This document shows, one piece after another, positions 1-11,879 of a DNA stretch of 64,000 bases. The DNA is taken from contig CM060833.1 in NCBI GenBank assembly GCA_030762175.1, positions 7,071,001 through 7,135,000 on the forward strand. Reading direction: 5' to 3'. Both the position numbers and the translations under genes were made by a program. The notes below the pieces were generated by a model, which was given only the letters and a program-made list of their open reading frames with translations, was not told the DNA's origin and did not search any database. The DNA comes from Metallyticus violacea. Taxonomy: Eukaryota; Arthropoda; Insecta; Mantodea; Metallyticidae. Position 1 is the stretch's first letter; each line of letters opens with the position of its first letter.

Positions 1-2330
1 GGTGTAACGGGTAGCACCGTCATTTGTTAATCTGTAGTATTGTCAACTGAAAAGGTGGTTGTCAAGTACAAGTTTCAGCGCCTCGGGTTTATTTTCTTAA
101 GCTTGAACCCTGTCTAGAAATATGTAAATCATTTCCAGGAGCAAATCTTGACTTTGTATGCGTTTTTTAAATACTTAGTAAAAAATGAAACTTGTGGCGC
201 ATCAAATTTCATATAGTAATTAGATCCTATTTTAAACATAAAGGTGCTTTTTATGAAAAATCACGCCTGTGCTTTAAAAAATGTAATGGCAAATTTTATT
301 AAATATAATGGAAAAAAATGCAGTTTATAAAAAGAAGAAATCGTTAAAAATTTCTTAAAAAGTCTTTGGACAACACGCATTTCGGTTAACATAGGTATTA
401 ATAATAAAAAAGTTGCCATATTAGCAATATGTTAATGTTATTGCCATAAATATTTTTGAGTTGTGGCAAAACGAAAACTTGCGAACAAGAGTCATAAAAT
501 TTGGAAGTATGTGTTGCAGGAAAGTGACTTCTTAAACCTTGAAAAGCACTAAGGCGAACAATACAAAATGTCTGTGAAAATATGTTTTATATATATATAT
601 ATGCCCCTCTTTCCCCTCAATATCAAATCTCTTTCAGTTACAATTCGAAATGAAAATAAAACTTGTCTTGAACCATGCTAGAAAGGAACTTCCGGTTTTA
701 GGTGCTAATGGCAGAAGGCCACCCAACACATGTGCTGCCATAACAGCGTACTTCCTGTCTAGTTATAAAATTCGCCTTCCTAGATGACGCGTCTTTCCTA
801 ACTCGTTTCGAAACCTATTTTTGGCTCGGGGGAGTATTTCTGTTAGCCCCTCCTCCTGCTCTTGAACACAAGACGGTCGTCGCCAACATCTTCGAGTCGA
901 TTTGAGATACGTGCGCGAGGACGGCACTGCGTACAAAGGGTGAATAATTTCTTCACGAGTGATACAACTTTGTATTCTTCAGGCACGTGCCTATCCCAAT
1001 CAGGTAGGGGTGTAAATCGGTTCCAGCGTGTGCTGGTAAATGAAAATTGAAATCTTGACTTAAAATATTACAATCCGTGTTCTTATTGACATTAAGTGTT
1101 ATCGGTGTATCCTTGATTAAACAGGAAAAACTGTAATGTGTAAATAGATCACATAGCATCTGCATTTGTTTACTGATATTGCAACCCATTCATTTTTCTT
1201 ATAACCGTAATAACATTTTATAACTGAATGCTAATATACAAATAGCCTACCTATTAACTTGACGCGGAATGCCAGTAGAGGTCACGTAGTCATATTGACC
1301 AATTTTTGCTGTCTGGAATTGCGCGGTATCGGTCCAAATGCTTTTGCACTTTTGACGTGTAGTTTGTGCAGTAAGGGTGCAAAATTAACAACAGTTTCAC
1401 TTTTTCAGTACATAATCTTTAAAACTCGCTCTAATTATCACACAACATGCCAAGTGACATCTGCTTTATACTGATTCTAATTGTTGCAGTTACATTATTG
1501 AGGACCAATTTTAACTGCAGGCTAGCATTGTTGAGTCTTGTTAACTGCTGCAATGTAAACAGCATTGTTGATTTAAATTAAATGTTTCATGTCTCATTTA
1601 TTTTTATACATTTTAAAGCTCTGTTATGCTTATAAATGTCGCGATTTATATATCATAATGAACCAAATATCAGCCATCAGATGCACTTTTGTTTTGGGGT
1701 TGCTAAGACCCATGAAATATTTAAAATGTCCGTCACTGAGGAACTGTATAAACTAAGGGAATTTCTCAGCAAATTGAATTTGTGAATGTCATCACAGACC
1801 GCTATATCAGAGAATGTAGTAAAATCAAGTGACGCTAACGTTTACTGATAAATGATATAATGTAAAATCGGTAGTGACACACCTCACGAATGACAGATTA
1901 TTCACTATTAATGAACTATTAACCTAATTAATATGTGTTTTATATTTAAACCCAATTTTAGCATTAAAACCAAAACAAAATGTTCTGAAATTTAAATATA
2001 AGAGATTGCAAACCATTTTCTCGTTGTGGAAAACGGATTATTGTAAGTTATTTTGCATTTTTATTAAATTCATGTATTCATCTCTAAAAATTGATTAATT
2101 TTGATGTTAAGTAAATCAATTTTTAAATTTTTTATTCTCTTATGAAACCTTATTATTCAAATTTTTTGAACAAAACACACACAAAAAAAAACAAACAAAC
2201 AAACATTAGGCCGGTAGAACGTTATTTAGTGATGCCATTAAATTTAAAATGTCAATTTCAATTTAGTACACTAATTATGCAAATGTAAAAATAATTCTGT
2301 AAAGTTTTTAATCTATAATTTTTTCGATAC
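1..2330. other. AT-rich non-coding DNA, no feature recognised
   Basis: This stretch lies upstream of the first visible tensin exon, so it is either upstream intron or 5' flank. It is AT-rich, with short TA runs near 588-602 and an A-rich CAAA run near 2183-2204. The open frames are short and show no domain I know. A slightly GC-richer patch at about 700-1050 has no codon pattern that I would call an exon. Confidence 0.6.
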
Positions 2331-2334
2331 AATC

Positions 2335-2910
2335 GTCGCAGGAGAGCACGGTTTTCAGATATACCCCACTCCTAATGGTCCGATTTTCCTGATTTTCAAA
2401 TCTGTTTTTCTTATTTTATTTAAATGTTATATACACAGTTTCGTTGAGAAAAATCAAATATTGGTGTCGCTAGACCGATTTTAAATTTTGGTTAAACCTT
2501 TTAATAGTCTGGTTTATGATATTAAGGAATTATTATTTTTATTTCAATGGTATATACCGAATTTCTTTAAGAAAAAACAAAAATTGTGCCCCCTAGAGTG
2601 ATTTTTAAATTTTCGCTTTAGGTTAACCTCCACTCCTAATGGTCCAATTTTACTCGTCAATAAATTCTATCAATTATTTGTTAATTGATGGCTGTATGCC
2701 GAGTTTCGTTGAGAAAAAACAAATTTTGCTGGTGCTAGAACTTTAAAAAACACACACACATACACACATAAAACCCCCCCCCCCAAATCGTTATTTTTGG
2801 TGCCTAGTAAGTAGGGCTATGGAGATTTGAAGAATATGTTCAAAATATTTTCATGGATACAACCCCATTAGCTACATTCCTTCGAAATTCGCTAAAAGGT
2901 ATTTTGGCAT
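2335..2910 (-). repeat. Repeat-E copy 1
   Basis: This is a reverse-strand copy of a non-coding family seen at least eight times in the window. On the minus strand it starts near GCGAATTTCGAAGGAATG, runs through the TAGGCACCAAAAAT block, then repeats a motif of the form CTCTAGC...TTTTCTCAACGAAACTCGG about every 120-150 bp, and ends near GGACCATTAGGAGTGGGG. It carries CA and C runs at 2750-2785. No protein is encoded. The family resembles a non-autonomous DNA element, but its class is not settled. Confidence 0.65.
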
Positions 2911-3286
2911 GTTTTAACTTCACAATTTATAAAACGGAAATATAGGAATTGAAAATCCTCCAGTGTTTTAGTTTAATTTTTATACATTTTAGCAGTGTAT
3001 TGTATTACACATTAAATTTGCCTTTAATTTTAAAACAAGTGTAAAAGTAAAAAAGCTTATATCTTTGTTTTGCAATAAGATTTTCATAGTTTTGAAGAAA
3101 TTAATCAAACAATTAAAAATAATATTCGTTTTCTTTATACATTTTCTTTTAACGTATATCAAAGTATAGGCATACGAAAGATTGTACCGTACGTGGCGAC
3201 TGGTATATATAAAACAATAAATTAAATATTTTCATTTATTTTTACAATGATTCATTTACCCTTTTGATCACTTACGTCGATATAGA

Positions 3287-3339
3287 ACGCCTGTGGTGCC
3301 TCAGTATTAAAAGGAGCGTTAAACACAATTTAAAAAATC
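3287..3339 (+). mobile_element. SINE-A 3' tail fragment
   Basis: It matches the tail of the tRNA-derived SINE-A family: CGCCTGTGGTGCCTCAGTA, then GCGTTAAACACAATT, then an A run. The tRNA-like head is missing, so the copy is strongly 5'-truncated. Confidence 0.6.
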
Positions 3340-3697
3340 CGTATTAGTATGGGTCAAAATACCACGTGTATCTACCGTATAATATTTAAAGATGAAATAA
3401 ATTACGTGACAATGTCAGCACAATGTGGAAAGAAATGTTTAGTAAATATGCAAAAAAATACGTACATGATATAAATAAGCTGATTGCCAAATAAAGTTAT
3501 AAATTTATTATACTTAATTTAAACATAAATTTAAGTATCTCTAATAACCAATTTAATTTTGTATAGTACTAAGAAATACCGAGATGAAATAGTTTTGATT
3601 TATGACTATGAAATTCCATAAATTTCTCTTTTAAGTAAACACAATGTTTTAACAATAACAGTAACATAAATATCTTTTTAAACTTAGTTTTGTTATA

Positions 3698-4376
3698 CAG
3701 AGGGTGCCAAATATGTACACATACTTCAAGCAAAGAAAAAACTTGTTAACATAACAACTGAATTCACACAAACAGAAAATGATGAGCACTAATCATCTTA
3801 GACTTTTACAGTTACAACAGTTGCTCAAAATGTCCACCATCAGCGTCGATACACTTCTGAGTACGTTGAACTACTGATTGAGCAACGTTTGCGAAAGTGT
3901 CCTTAGCGATTGCAGCACATGCCGTTTCAATTTCTTCCCGAAGTGCTGTCAGTGTAGCTGGTTTTCTACGGTATACAACATCCTTAAGAGTTCCCCATAG
4001 GTAGAAGTCCAACGGCGGTTCTGTTCTGTACACACGTCTCCATTGCCTTTGAACTTCAACAAAATTCTCGGTTTTCCATTACCACTTCAAAATTGCTTTC
4101 CGCTGTTCAAACGAAAATCTTGGATCCATTTTGTTGTAGCAACGCTAGCATAACGTAATGTGAGTCACGTCTGTTTACAGAACATCATACGATAATGTTG
4201 GCTTCATTTGTTCATTGTTGATTTACCTGTCACGTAGCAACGCAGGCATAATGTAATGTGTCACATCTGTTTACAGAACATCATACTACACCTTACTGCT
4301 GTTTTTCGGTCCAACTTTGAAATATATTAAATAGATATCTACTGTGAAAGTAAGCATACATTTTTGGCACCCTCGG
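3698..4376 (-). mobile_element. MTN-D copy 1, internally deleted Tc1/mariner-type transposon
   Basis: A TA dinucleotide flanks both ends. The left end reads CAGAGGGTGCCAAATATG and the right end TTTTTGGCACCCTCGG, so inverted terminal repeats are visible. On the minus strand a 105-codon frame (4129 to 3812) joins the N-terminal helix-turn-helix stretch directly to a C-terminal stretch starting PPLDFYLWGTLKDVVY. One stop lies early in it, where other copies have WYWKTEN. The catalytic middle of the transposase is absent. The deletion junction is identical to those in the copies at 15382 and 46730, so this is a mobilised non-autonomous subfamily. Confidence 0.8.
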
Positions 4377-4396
4377 TATATATATATACCGAGGGT
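4369..4396. repeat. 28-bp perfect palindrome at the MTN-D end
   Basis: The element end ACCCTCGG is followed by twelve bases of alternating TA and then CCGAGGGT, a perfect inverted copy of the same terminal sequence. It looks like the tip of a second element facing the first across the TA target. Confidence 0.85.
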
Positions 4397-4399
4397 ATA

Positions 4400-5668
4400 T
4401 GCATATATTAAAACAATTGGAAGTTTATTATATAATCTAACACCATAGTATTTAACACTTTATTAAATATATGATTAATGTACTGATCCATATCTAGTAT
4501 TATATTTATCCCAATTAACTATAAAATTTTTGTATTGGCTCTATCCTATGTTAAGGGGATGTTCTAGCAATTTAAATTTTTGGCTGTTATAACAAACGTA
4601 ATTAAACTTTGAAGACATATACCAGAGCTACATTTTTTTCACTGTCGTTCTACGGTGTTAATAATAAATACACCTAACTATAAAGTATTTTTTGCTTTGG
4701 AAAAGATGTGTTTTTGTAATTATTAATTCAAACTTTTTAACTGTGTATAACGTGTATAATCGAAACAAGAATGTTTTAGCCCTAAATCGTTTTAAATAAA
4801 TTTGACTAAGCTTGTGTGAAAGATAAAGCAAACAAATCTCATGAAAATTATAATGACTTATCCAATTATCTGATGATTGATGTGTTGGCGGGAACTGCAT
4901 CGGCTTCACTGCCAACTAAGTCGGGGCGGACGGGCAGAGTGACATTGAAATAAATTCTAATGCACTTAAAATGTTATGTACTCACCCATGTCATGTCTTC
5001 ATTTTCTACCCATTTCTGACAATTACATTAACCATTGATCTCTTGACGGAGATGATTTTTAGTTCTTCTGAAGTGTGTAGATGTTACTAATATATGAATC
5101 GCAATACGGCTTAGAATATAATAAGACTTAGTTTTGCCATTTAGTATTCTTTGTAGGCTGTACTCTAGCATTAGATAATGCCATTTTTTTCAGTATTCAA
5201 AATGCAATGAGACTCAAAGCCAACGTAGCAGTTCGCTAAACCCCACATTGATTTGCGTAACACACCTGGGAGCGATGACTTATCGGCCAATGCAGTCCCC
5301 TACTCCGCGTCGGTCATAAGATAACTGAATAACTCGATAGTATAAATAAATACTATCGAGTATAAAGATATATTATTTTATTGTATAATTATTACTGTCA
5401 TAACAAATAAATGTAACATTTCCTTCACTGGATCTAGACCTATTTGGAATAAAATACAAGTGTCTTTCTTCGAAACTACACTTTGGGTACAGGTCGTATA
5501 GAGCTAAGAATTGGCCACCACTGAAAACTTACAAACCAACGCAAGCCTGTGCAAAAATTAGCAAGTACTGCGGACTTATTTGAAATGTTAATTTTACTAC
5601 TGACAATCAGATGATAAAGTTAACTATATGGTTTAATGATTAATCTTATGCTCTTTGGTTTGTCTTGT
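4400..5668. other. Non-coding DNA with one short perfect hairpin
   Basis: I see no gene and no recognisable transposon in this stretch. The only clear structure is the inverted repeat at 5332-5361, listed separately. Confidence 0.6.
5332..5361. repeat. Perfect 12-bp inverted repeat with 6-nt loop
   Basis: ACTCGATAGTAT (5332-5343) is followed by AAATAA and then its exact reverse complement (5350-5361). No terminator-like or transposon-end context is obvious. Confidence 0.85.
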
Positions 5669-6215
5669 TAGCGAATTCCGAAGGTTGTATCCATGAAAAG
5701 AGTTTTGAAAAATATCTTCAGATTTCTCCATCGATTCTACTAACTAGGCACCAAAAATTACCATGAAAAAAAGTATCTGTATTGGCTCTATTGGCCTCAA
5801 TTATTTTTTTCTTACCGAAACTCGACATATAACGATCAATTAACAAACGATTCATCAAGTTCGTTGACCAGCAAAATTGAATCATTGAGGGCGGGGGGAT
5901 AACCTAAAGAGAAAAATTTAAATTTGCTCTAGCAGCCGTCAACGAAAATCTGTACGTGTCATTAAAATAAAACTAAAAAAATACTATCTGAAATTCAGGG
6001 TCATCGGATCATTAGGAGTGAGGGTGTACCTACAAACCGAAATTAAAGAGGTAGTTAACCTAAAGCTAAAATTTAAAAATCACTCTAGCGGCCACAATTT
6101 TTGTTTTGTTTTATTTTATTGTTATTCCCCCCCCCCTCAATTTTGGTTTCTCCCATTACGCAGCCGCGATCTGTAACCTTAAATAGCCTCACTGCATATT
6201 AAAAACACAGCACAT
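5669..6215 (+). repeat. Repeat-E copy 2
   Basis: A forward copy starting TAGCGAATTCCGAAGG, then a TAGGCACCAAAAATTA block, then successive degenerate subunits with the CTCTAGC...GCAA and GAAACTCG motifs. GGATCATTAGGAGTGAGGG lies near 6005-6025. It is non-coding. Confidence 0.65.
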
Positions 6216-6261
6216 ATTTACACATAATGTGTGTATTATGTAAAAATATGAAATATTCTTA

Positions 6262-7265
6262 CGAGGTCCATAAGTTTCCGGCCTGAACATTATCTAGGTA
6301 TAATAAAGACAAAAACTATACTCCACTTTTCAGAATAGTTGCCGTTTATTGCAATACACTTCTCACATTTTTGAATCAACATTTCAATCCCCCCCCCCCC
6401 CAAAGGTCAGAAGTCTTGTCTGCAAAATGGGCATAAACAACATCCATCACTTCTTTGTCACAATTAAATTTCCTTCCTCGAAGGTCCTTCTTGAGTCTTG
6501 AGAAGAGGAAATAGTCTGTGGAAGCTAGATCTGGACTGTATGACGGATGGTCAATCTCCTTGAAGCCACATTTCTTCACAGCTTCCTTTGCAACAAGAGC
6601 TGTGTGCACAGGCATGTTGTCGTGAAGAAGGCGCACCTACCACTCAGCTTTCCTCGCCTTTTCTCTTTGATGGAAGCACGTAGTCTGTGCAGTAGGCCAG
6701 CATAGTACTCCCCATTTACTGTGATGTTCCTCCCCTTGAAGTCAATGAAGAGTATTCCTTCACAGTCCCAAAAGATTGTAGCCATGATCTTCTTGGTTAA
6801 CTGAGTGACCTTGACCTTTAGAGGCGGTGCTTCGCCAGGTTTAAGTCACTCCATTGATTCTCTTTTGGACAACGAATCATAGTAGAGGATCACAGTTTCA
6901 TCTCCTGTAACAATGGTTTGCAGAACTTCTCTCTCGTTGCCACGGCAGAGCTCCAAAAATGCCTGACAACAGATGACTCGTTGCTGCTTTTGAACTGAGG
7001 AAAGAAGTCTAGGCATCCATCTTGCACCAACCTTATTCATATTTTAAAGTTCATGAATAATTTGAAGGACTGTTGTTTTAGAAAGGCCCAACCTTGCTGC
7101 TATTTCCGTAACTTTGAGCCGCCTCGGTCTTACATAATTTCCCCTTCCACTAGAGCGATGAAGTTACAGCTGCAATTATTTACTTAACAGATAAGGTATG
7201 GCAGCAGATAAGGATTTTGTGAAGATGATACTCCTTATCGGCGAGGCCGGAAACTTATGGACCTA
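6262..7265 (-). mobile_element. Mariner-1 copy a (DD34D mariner, decayed)
   Basis: The terminal repeats are AGGTCCATAAGTTTCCGGCC at the left and its complement at about 7244-7264. The minus strand carries transposase pieces in different frames. A linker after the second helix-turn-helix ends MNKVGARWMPRLLS (7040 downward). It is followed by TGDETVILYYD with the first catalytic Asp, then HDNMPVHTA with the second, then YSPDLASTDYFLFS with the third. Thirty-four residues separate the second and third Asp, the classic mariner spacing. Frameshifts and a C run near 6390-6402 break the frame, so it is inactive although all three catalytic residues survive. The N-terminal helix-turn-helix region is largely deleted. 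Confidence 0.85.
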
Positions 7266-7329
7266 TCCTAGTATGTTAACTTTTTGAAGTCTAAAAATCT
7301 AAGATATGCGATTGAAAGTATATGGTTCA

Positions 7330-7905
7330 TAGGCCCTTTCCTACGTTTCATCAGTTACAATGGATTCGATTCAACTTGGCACCCCTTCTTCCTGAAATCT
7401 CGCCAAATTGATGCGACATGTTTCGAAGCGAGTTCACTTCTGTATCTCACGTAATTGATGTGGCCCTCACCTTGCACATATTTCCCGCTTGTTCAGATTC
7501 TCACATAAAATGCAGTGCACCTTTTTTGCCGGAATTCCTGTTTGCTCTTCTACGTCCACAAGTGTCCAGCGCCTAAGATCGCATAAACACTGTTGCACCA
7601 TCGCCCGTACATCCTTGTTCGCGGACACAGAACGGCCACTACGCGGCAGATTGACTGGTCAACATTCTGCCCTGTTTGAAGGGCTCTGTCTACTTCGCCA
7701 CTGTTCGATAGGGCAGGACACGCGCACCTAGTGCTCCCCGTAGTTCTGTGTGGCATTTTCCTGTATTTCTGCCGCGGAAACGCAGCTCTGCTCACATCTG
7801 GCGGCGCATTCGAAAGTACGTTCCATACACTTTCAATCGTACATCTTAGATTTTTCGCGTTGACCCTTGGTTGCGAGAGGGAAAAAAATGTTGCCATCCC
7901 TCTTA
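7330..7905 (-). mobile_element. Mariner transposase N-terminal remnant
   Basis: Read on the minus strand, 7700 to 7360 encodes a GRSVSANKDVRAMVQQ stretch followed by TGIPAKKVHCILCENLNKR. This is the second helix-turn-helix pattern of mariner transposases (general form GRP...V..LV..DRR...L....GIS...VH.IL...L). An EEG...SIVTDET-like stretch follows near the first catalytic Asp. The rest of the element is missing. It lies just right of Mariner-1 copy a but is a different lineage. Confidence 0.55.
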
Positions 7906-7924
7906 GCATTAACCAAATTGATAG

Positions 7925-8105
7925 CGTTTACTACTAATTCGGAGGTACTGGGTTCTAACCCCGGTCAGGTCAAGCTAGTAAGCGGGTAAGTTTTTTCGGA
8001 GTTTTTATTTGCCCTGAGAAGGGGAATGTCATAACTTTAAGGTGCCAAGAACGCTCGAGTTCATTACCGCCACCGCTAATTTCTGTTCTTCATCCCAATA
8101 GACTT
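7925..8105 (+). mobile_element. Possible tRNA-derived SINE fragment
   Basis: ACTGGGTTCTAACCCCGGTC resembles a pol III B box in a tRNA-like context, followed by an unrelated body. Only one copy is visible, so the call is weak. Confidence 0.3.
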
Positions 8106-8109
8106 TACA

Positions 8110-9770
8110 CCTGTAGTATTCAGTCCACAATCTGAAGACGTCGTTAGAGAGACCGGCACTGTCCAAGAGACAATAAAAATATATCTGTTTAGTTACGTAA
8201 AAGAAAATATTACAACATGGTTATGACGCAAGTATCTGGGTCCTATTTATAGTTCTCTTTTCAGTGATATACCGTCCCTTCCCTTCCCTTGTGCTTGTCA
8301 TTACGAGCATCAGGAAGCATTGGCAACCGTGTGAATGTTGTGTGATTTGTATTCATCTTTTGTTTGTTATTTGTATGGTTGTCATGAACACGCCAAGCGC
8401 TGTTTGAACACATGCCAATCTGATTTGAAAAGTGTGTACTAAATCTCAATTATAGTGATTAGCAGACGTCAGGTGTCAGAAAGTGCTTTAAAAATGAAAA
8501 GTGGCGTTACAGGACACGTGTTTGTTTGTGCTGACTAATTATAAGATAATTTATTACGACTTGAGTGATTTGGCATGTAAATAAAAACTAATCATGTTTC
8601 AGGCGGTGAGAAGACCAGGCTATAAAATTACTTATTCTTGTATATGGAGAGACTTTGGCAGTTGTATCTAAAAGTGGCGTAAATTATTTTTACAGAATAA
8701 GAACATAGGGAAGAAATGTGATTCAGGAACAACACATTTTTTTAAGAATTAATTGAAACAAAATTTGAAATATGTGTGTAATAAAAACATTAATAATATA
8801 CTTAAAAAATATACCTATATTTTAATAGGATAAAAATAAAATGTAAATGAAGCACATAATTTAAACTCATAAGTCATTTCATTTTCTCAACATAATTTGA
8901 CCAAAAAAAGAGTTTTGTAACAAAATCTTTTACATTTTTCATTAATAACAAAATGCTTTTAGACCAAAGTTCTATAGAGGAGGGGGGAGGTTATTTCAAT
9001 GGTCAATCTAGATACTTAATAGGCTTTAACCAATATTTTATGAAAAATATGTGTGAATCTAAATATTAAAAAAAATCACAAATTTTTAATAAAAAAACTA
9101 GCATACAAATTCTCTCTGAGTGAGCCTACTATGTTTTTGTCATTCTATTTTAAATGATCCAATTTTAGTTACTTTTATTAGGTTTTTAGAATTTGGTATG
9201 CCTGTAGAATGATCGAATAATTTTATAATTTTACCTCATCCTATTTTTTTATTAATAATAGATTGACCGTTTAAAATTTGTGCAGTTTTGGTCACATACA
9301 AATATATGAACATTTTTCCCCTTGCCTGATTAAAGTTATATTTGCATGAAATTTGGCTTAAATTTCAACATATTTTCATTTGATACGTAACAAGATTAAA
9401 TTTAAGGAAATTGGTATCAGGTTATGAAACAAAACAAACAAAGTATTTAATCATATGTCTTAAAATTATAAAGTGTATATTTTTTCTTTGATATTTTGAG
9501 ATTGTACCTATAGATGTAAAGTTTGGATATCTGTGGGATATAACATATTTATAAATGTTTGTTTATTAGTAGATACATGAGAAAATTAATTTTCTGTCTG
9601 TAATTAAGGACTCTTGGTAGAGTTTTGGGGTTAAAAATTCATGGACATTTAAATATGGCGTTCTGGCTGCCACACCATCTTTTTCACTGGTTTCAGTTTT
9701 TGGATCAAAAAGTTTATTTTTGGTTTTATGTATAATATGAAACTACATAGTTTGTTGATTAAACCCTAAT
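8110..9770. other. AT-rich non-coding DNA
   Basis: I find no coding signal, terminal repeats or RNA gene. Poly-A/T tracts and long AT-rich runs dominate from 8700 to 9770. Confidence 0.6.
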
Positions 9771-9773
9771 ACG

Positions 9774-10665
9774 AGGGAAAAGTAATAAGTAATGGAAGTA
9801 TTTTTTTCTCTCGCAAACAAGGGACAACACAAAAATCCAAGACATACTATTGAAATTGTAGGGAACGTACTTTTGAATAAATCCATCAGATGGTGTATGT
9901 GAGAAGAGCTGCGTGTCTCAGCACGCCCTGAAGTTTAATTTGTGAGCAACAGTGGCCAGGAATTGAGGTCACAAAGAGTGAACAACGTTGTATGTGTAAA
10001 TAGAATTTCTTCGCCTACGAGAATGGCTCACAGAACTGAAAAGTTACAAATGGTTGATAATTTCCGAACATAAGGTGCAGGCTAACATAAAGTTGGAGAT
10101 GTGGAGTTTTAAAGGTAATCTCTGTTGATGAAATTTGGCTACATCATTTCGATTCTGAGAGCACAGCTGGAAATCTCCATATTATGCTTCTGCTGGAGAA
10201 TAATTTATGGTGATCTCATTTTTCCATATTCAAGGAATGATTTGCCAGCATTTCGCACCTGCACACATAATTGTAACTGGGCAATGCTACAGAGATATGC
10301 TGAACACTCTGAAACATCATTTTTTCCGTGCAACGAGTTGGATCTGCACCATGATAATGCACGACCGCAATTTGCAATTGTTGTTGCTGAATAAGTCGCA
10401 GAAAATCATAGTGAAGCGTTTTCAGCATCCTCCTCATAGTCCAGATGTAGCCCCTTGTGACTTTTCCCTTTTCTTCAAATCGAAGAAAACCTTCGTGTGG
10501 TGCTTTTTTTATCATCGGAAGCAGTTGTGAAGGCTGCGGAGGTGATTCTGAAGGTCCTGTCAAACAACGGTGTTCAGCATGTCTTTGAAGACTGACAGAA
10601 ACGCTGAGAAAGGGGTTTAAGATTGTGAGGATGAGTACAGGGTGTTCTCAAAATAAGTATGATTA
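9774..10665 (+). mobile_element. Mariner-2 copy 1, decayed
   Basis: The left end CGAGGGAAAAGTAATAAGTAATGG resembles the family terminal repeat (TACGAGGG followed by a CAATAA-like stretch). The interior encodes, across several frames, the LDLHHDNARPQFAIVVAE stretch with the second catalytic Asp, HPPHSPDVAPCDFSLF with the third, and a C-terminal SSEAVVKAAEVILK stretch followed by VQHVFED. The first catalytic region is eroded and many stops are present. The family is a DD34D mariner of the kind related to the SETMAR transposase domain. Confidence 0.75.
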
Positions 10666-10689
10666 TTGTTTAGTGTATGTTAGATATTG

Positions 10690-11870
10690 GGTGAATTTCA
10701 TGGAGTTTTAAAAAAATCCTCCAGCTCGTCAGCTTTAAAGGTTATTGTGCTACCCCATTGGGAGGGGTGCCTTCATTATTTTACCAAAATCTGTTCCTTG
10801 TATTTGGGTTCCAATGTTGATATATTTTCCCAGATCCTCCCTGGTTATAGAGAGAGCAAGTATCTTTCTTTCCAGGATTGGACACACACAGATTCCTCGT
10901 TCTGTTTGCACATTCTGCAAGTGGGTTCATCTAGAAACCCACTTTTCGTAAATGTTTTCTAAAGTGACCATGTTCAGTAATTAGCGCAATTACTTTCCTC
11001 ATTCCCCTTGTATCTATTTGGAGAAGAGACGAGTAGAGATTCTTGCTAGGGCCTAGGAGGAATTTCCTAGTTTGAATCTGTCCAAGATAAGTTTGCCACC
11101 TTAGTTGATGCTTGTCTCCAGTTCATGTTTTGACTGCGGTCTTAGCAGTATGTGTACGGATAGCGACCACGGGCTCAGGGCCAACAAAGAGAGTGTCAGT
11201 TGATCTGCCATTTCATTCCCTTTATTGCCCTGATGCCCAGGTACCGACCGCAGTTCGAGCCTGTTGCAGGATATCAGGGAAAACAAGGCATTTTGACATT
11301 CACATACCAGTCTAGATCGCACTTTCAGTGCACTTTGACTTTCTAAGAGGTTGAGAATTCGTTTCCTGCGATAACCCTTCTCCAGTCCTATGCAGACAGT
11401 TCAGGATGGCGTAAACCTCTGCGTGAAAAACTGTACCGTGTTTACCAAGGCTTAGTCATTGGAAAATGGCCATATATTCCTGCACCCGATTGTAACCCCT
11501 AGCCGAATCCATTGGTATACCGTTTAAGTTGATTACCTTCTTGTTTTGGCGTGGTTTCTTTCATCCAGTTGTCTCTAAATCCAAGAGTAACCCTAACAGT
11601 GTTCATTAGGTCTGACCGCATCCTCAGTTCTGGGATATCCACGAAATTTAAGATGGAACTGTGTCCGGTTTCAGCAAAGCTACTTCTCCAATTTCCTGTG
11701 TGTACCAAGCGATGAGCCATGAGCCTAACTTCCGCTTGTAAATGTCCACGGGAGGGATGCCTAATGGAGTTTCCAGTGCAACAATGGTTATGGTTTTTTG
11801 CACTACTGTGCAATCGCAGTGGGTCGCACCTAAGAATGGCCTAGAGGCCTCATTGTGCTTTTCCTAGCAT
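10690..11870 (-). mobile_element. LINE remnant with RNase H domain (I/R1/Jockey-like)
   Basis: The minus strand shows, in order from 11870 down, the end of a reverse transcriptase ORF (PSRGHLQAEVRLMAHRL), an RNase H start (KRYTNGFG, for the family's YTDGS), then FHAEVYAILNCL with the catalytic Glu, then RSVPGHQGNKGNEMADQL, the VPGH.G..GNE.AD signature. A decayed tail ending near 10690 follows, resembling the zinc-knuckle region after RNase H. Frames are broken by stops. The RNase H domain places it in the I/R1/Loa-type LINE group. The endonuclease and most of the reverse transcriptase are absent. Confidence 0.75.
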
Positions 11871-11879
11871 TTCACTAAA

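Noticed and set aside
7550..7909. 119-codon minus-strand frame as a gene
   Set aside because: The mariner helix-turn-helix signal lies in this region in a different frame and strand reading; the frame itself has no motif.
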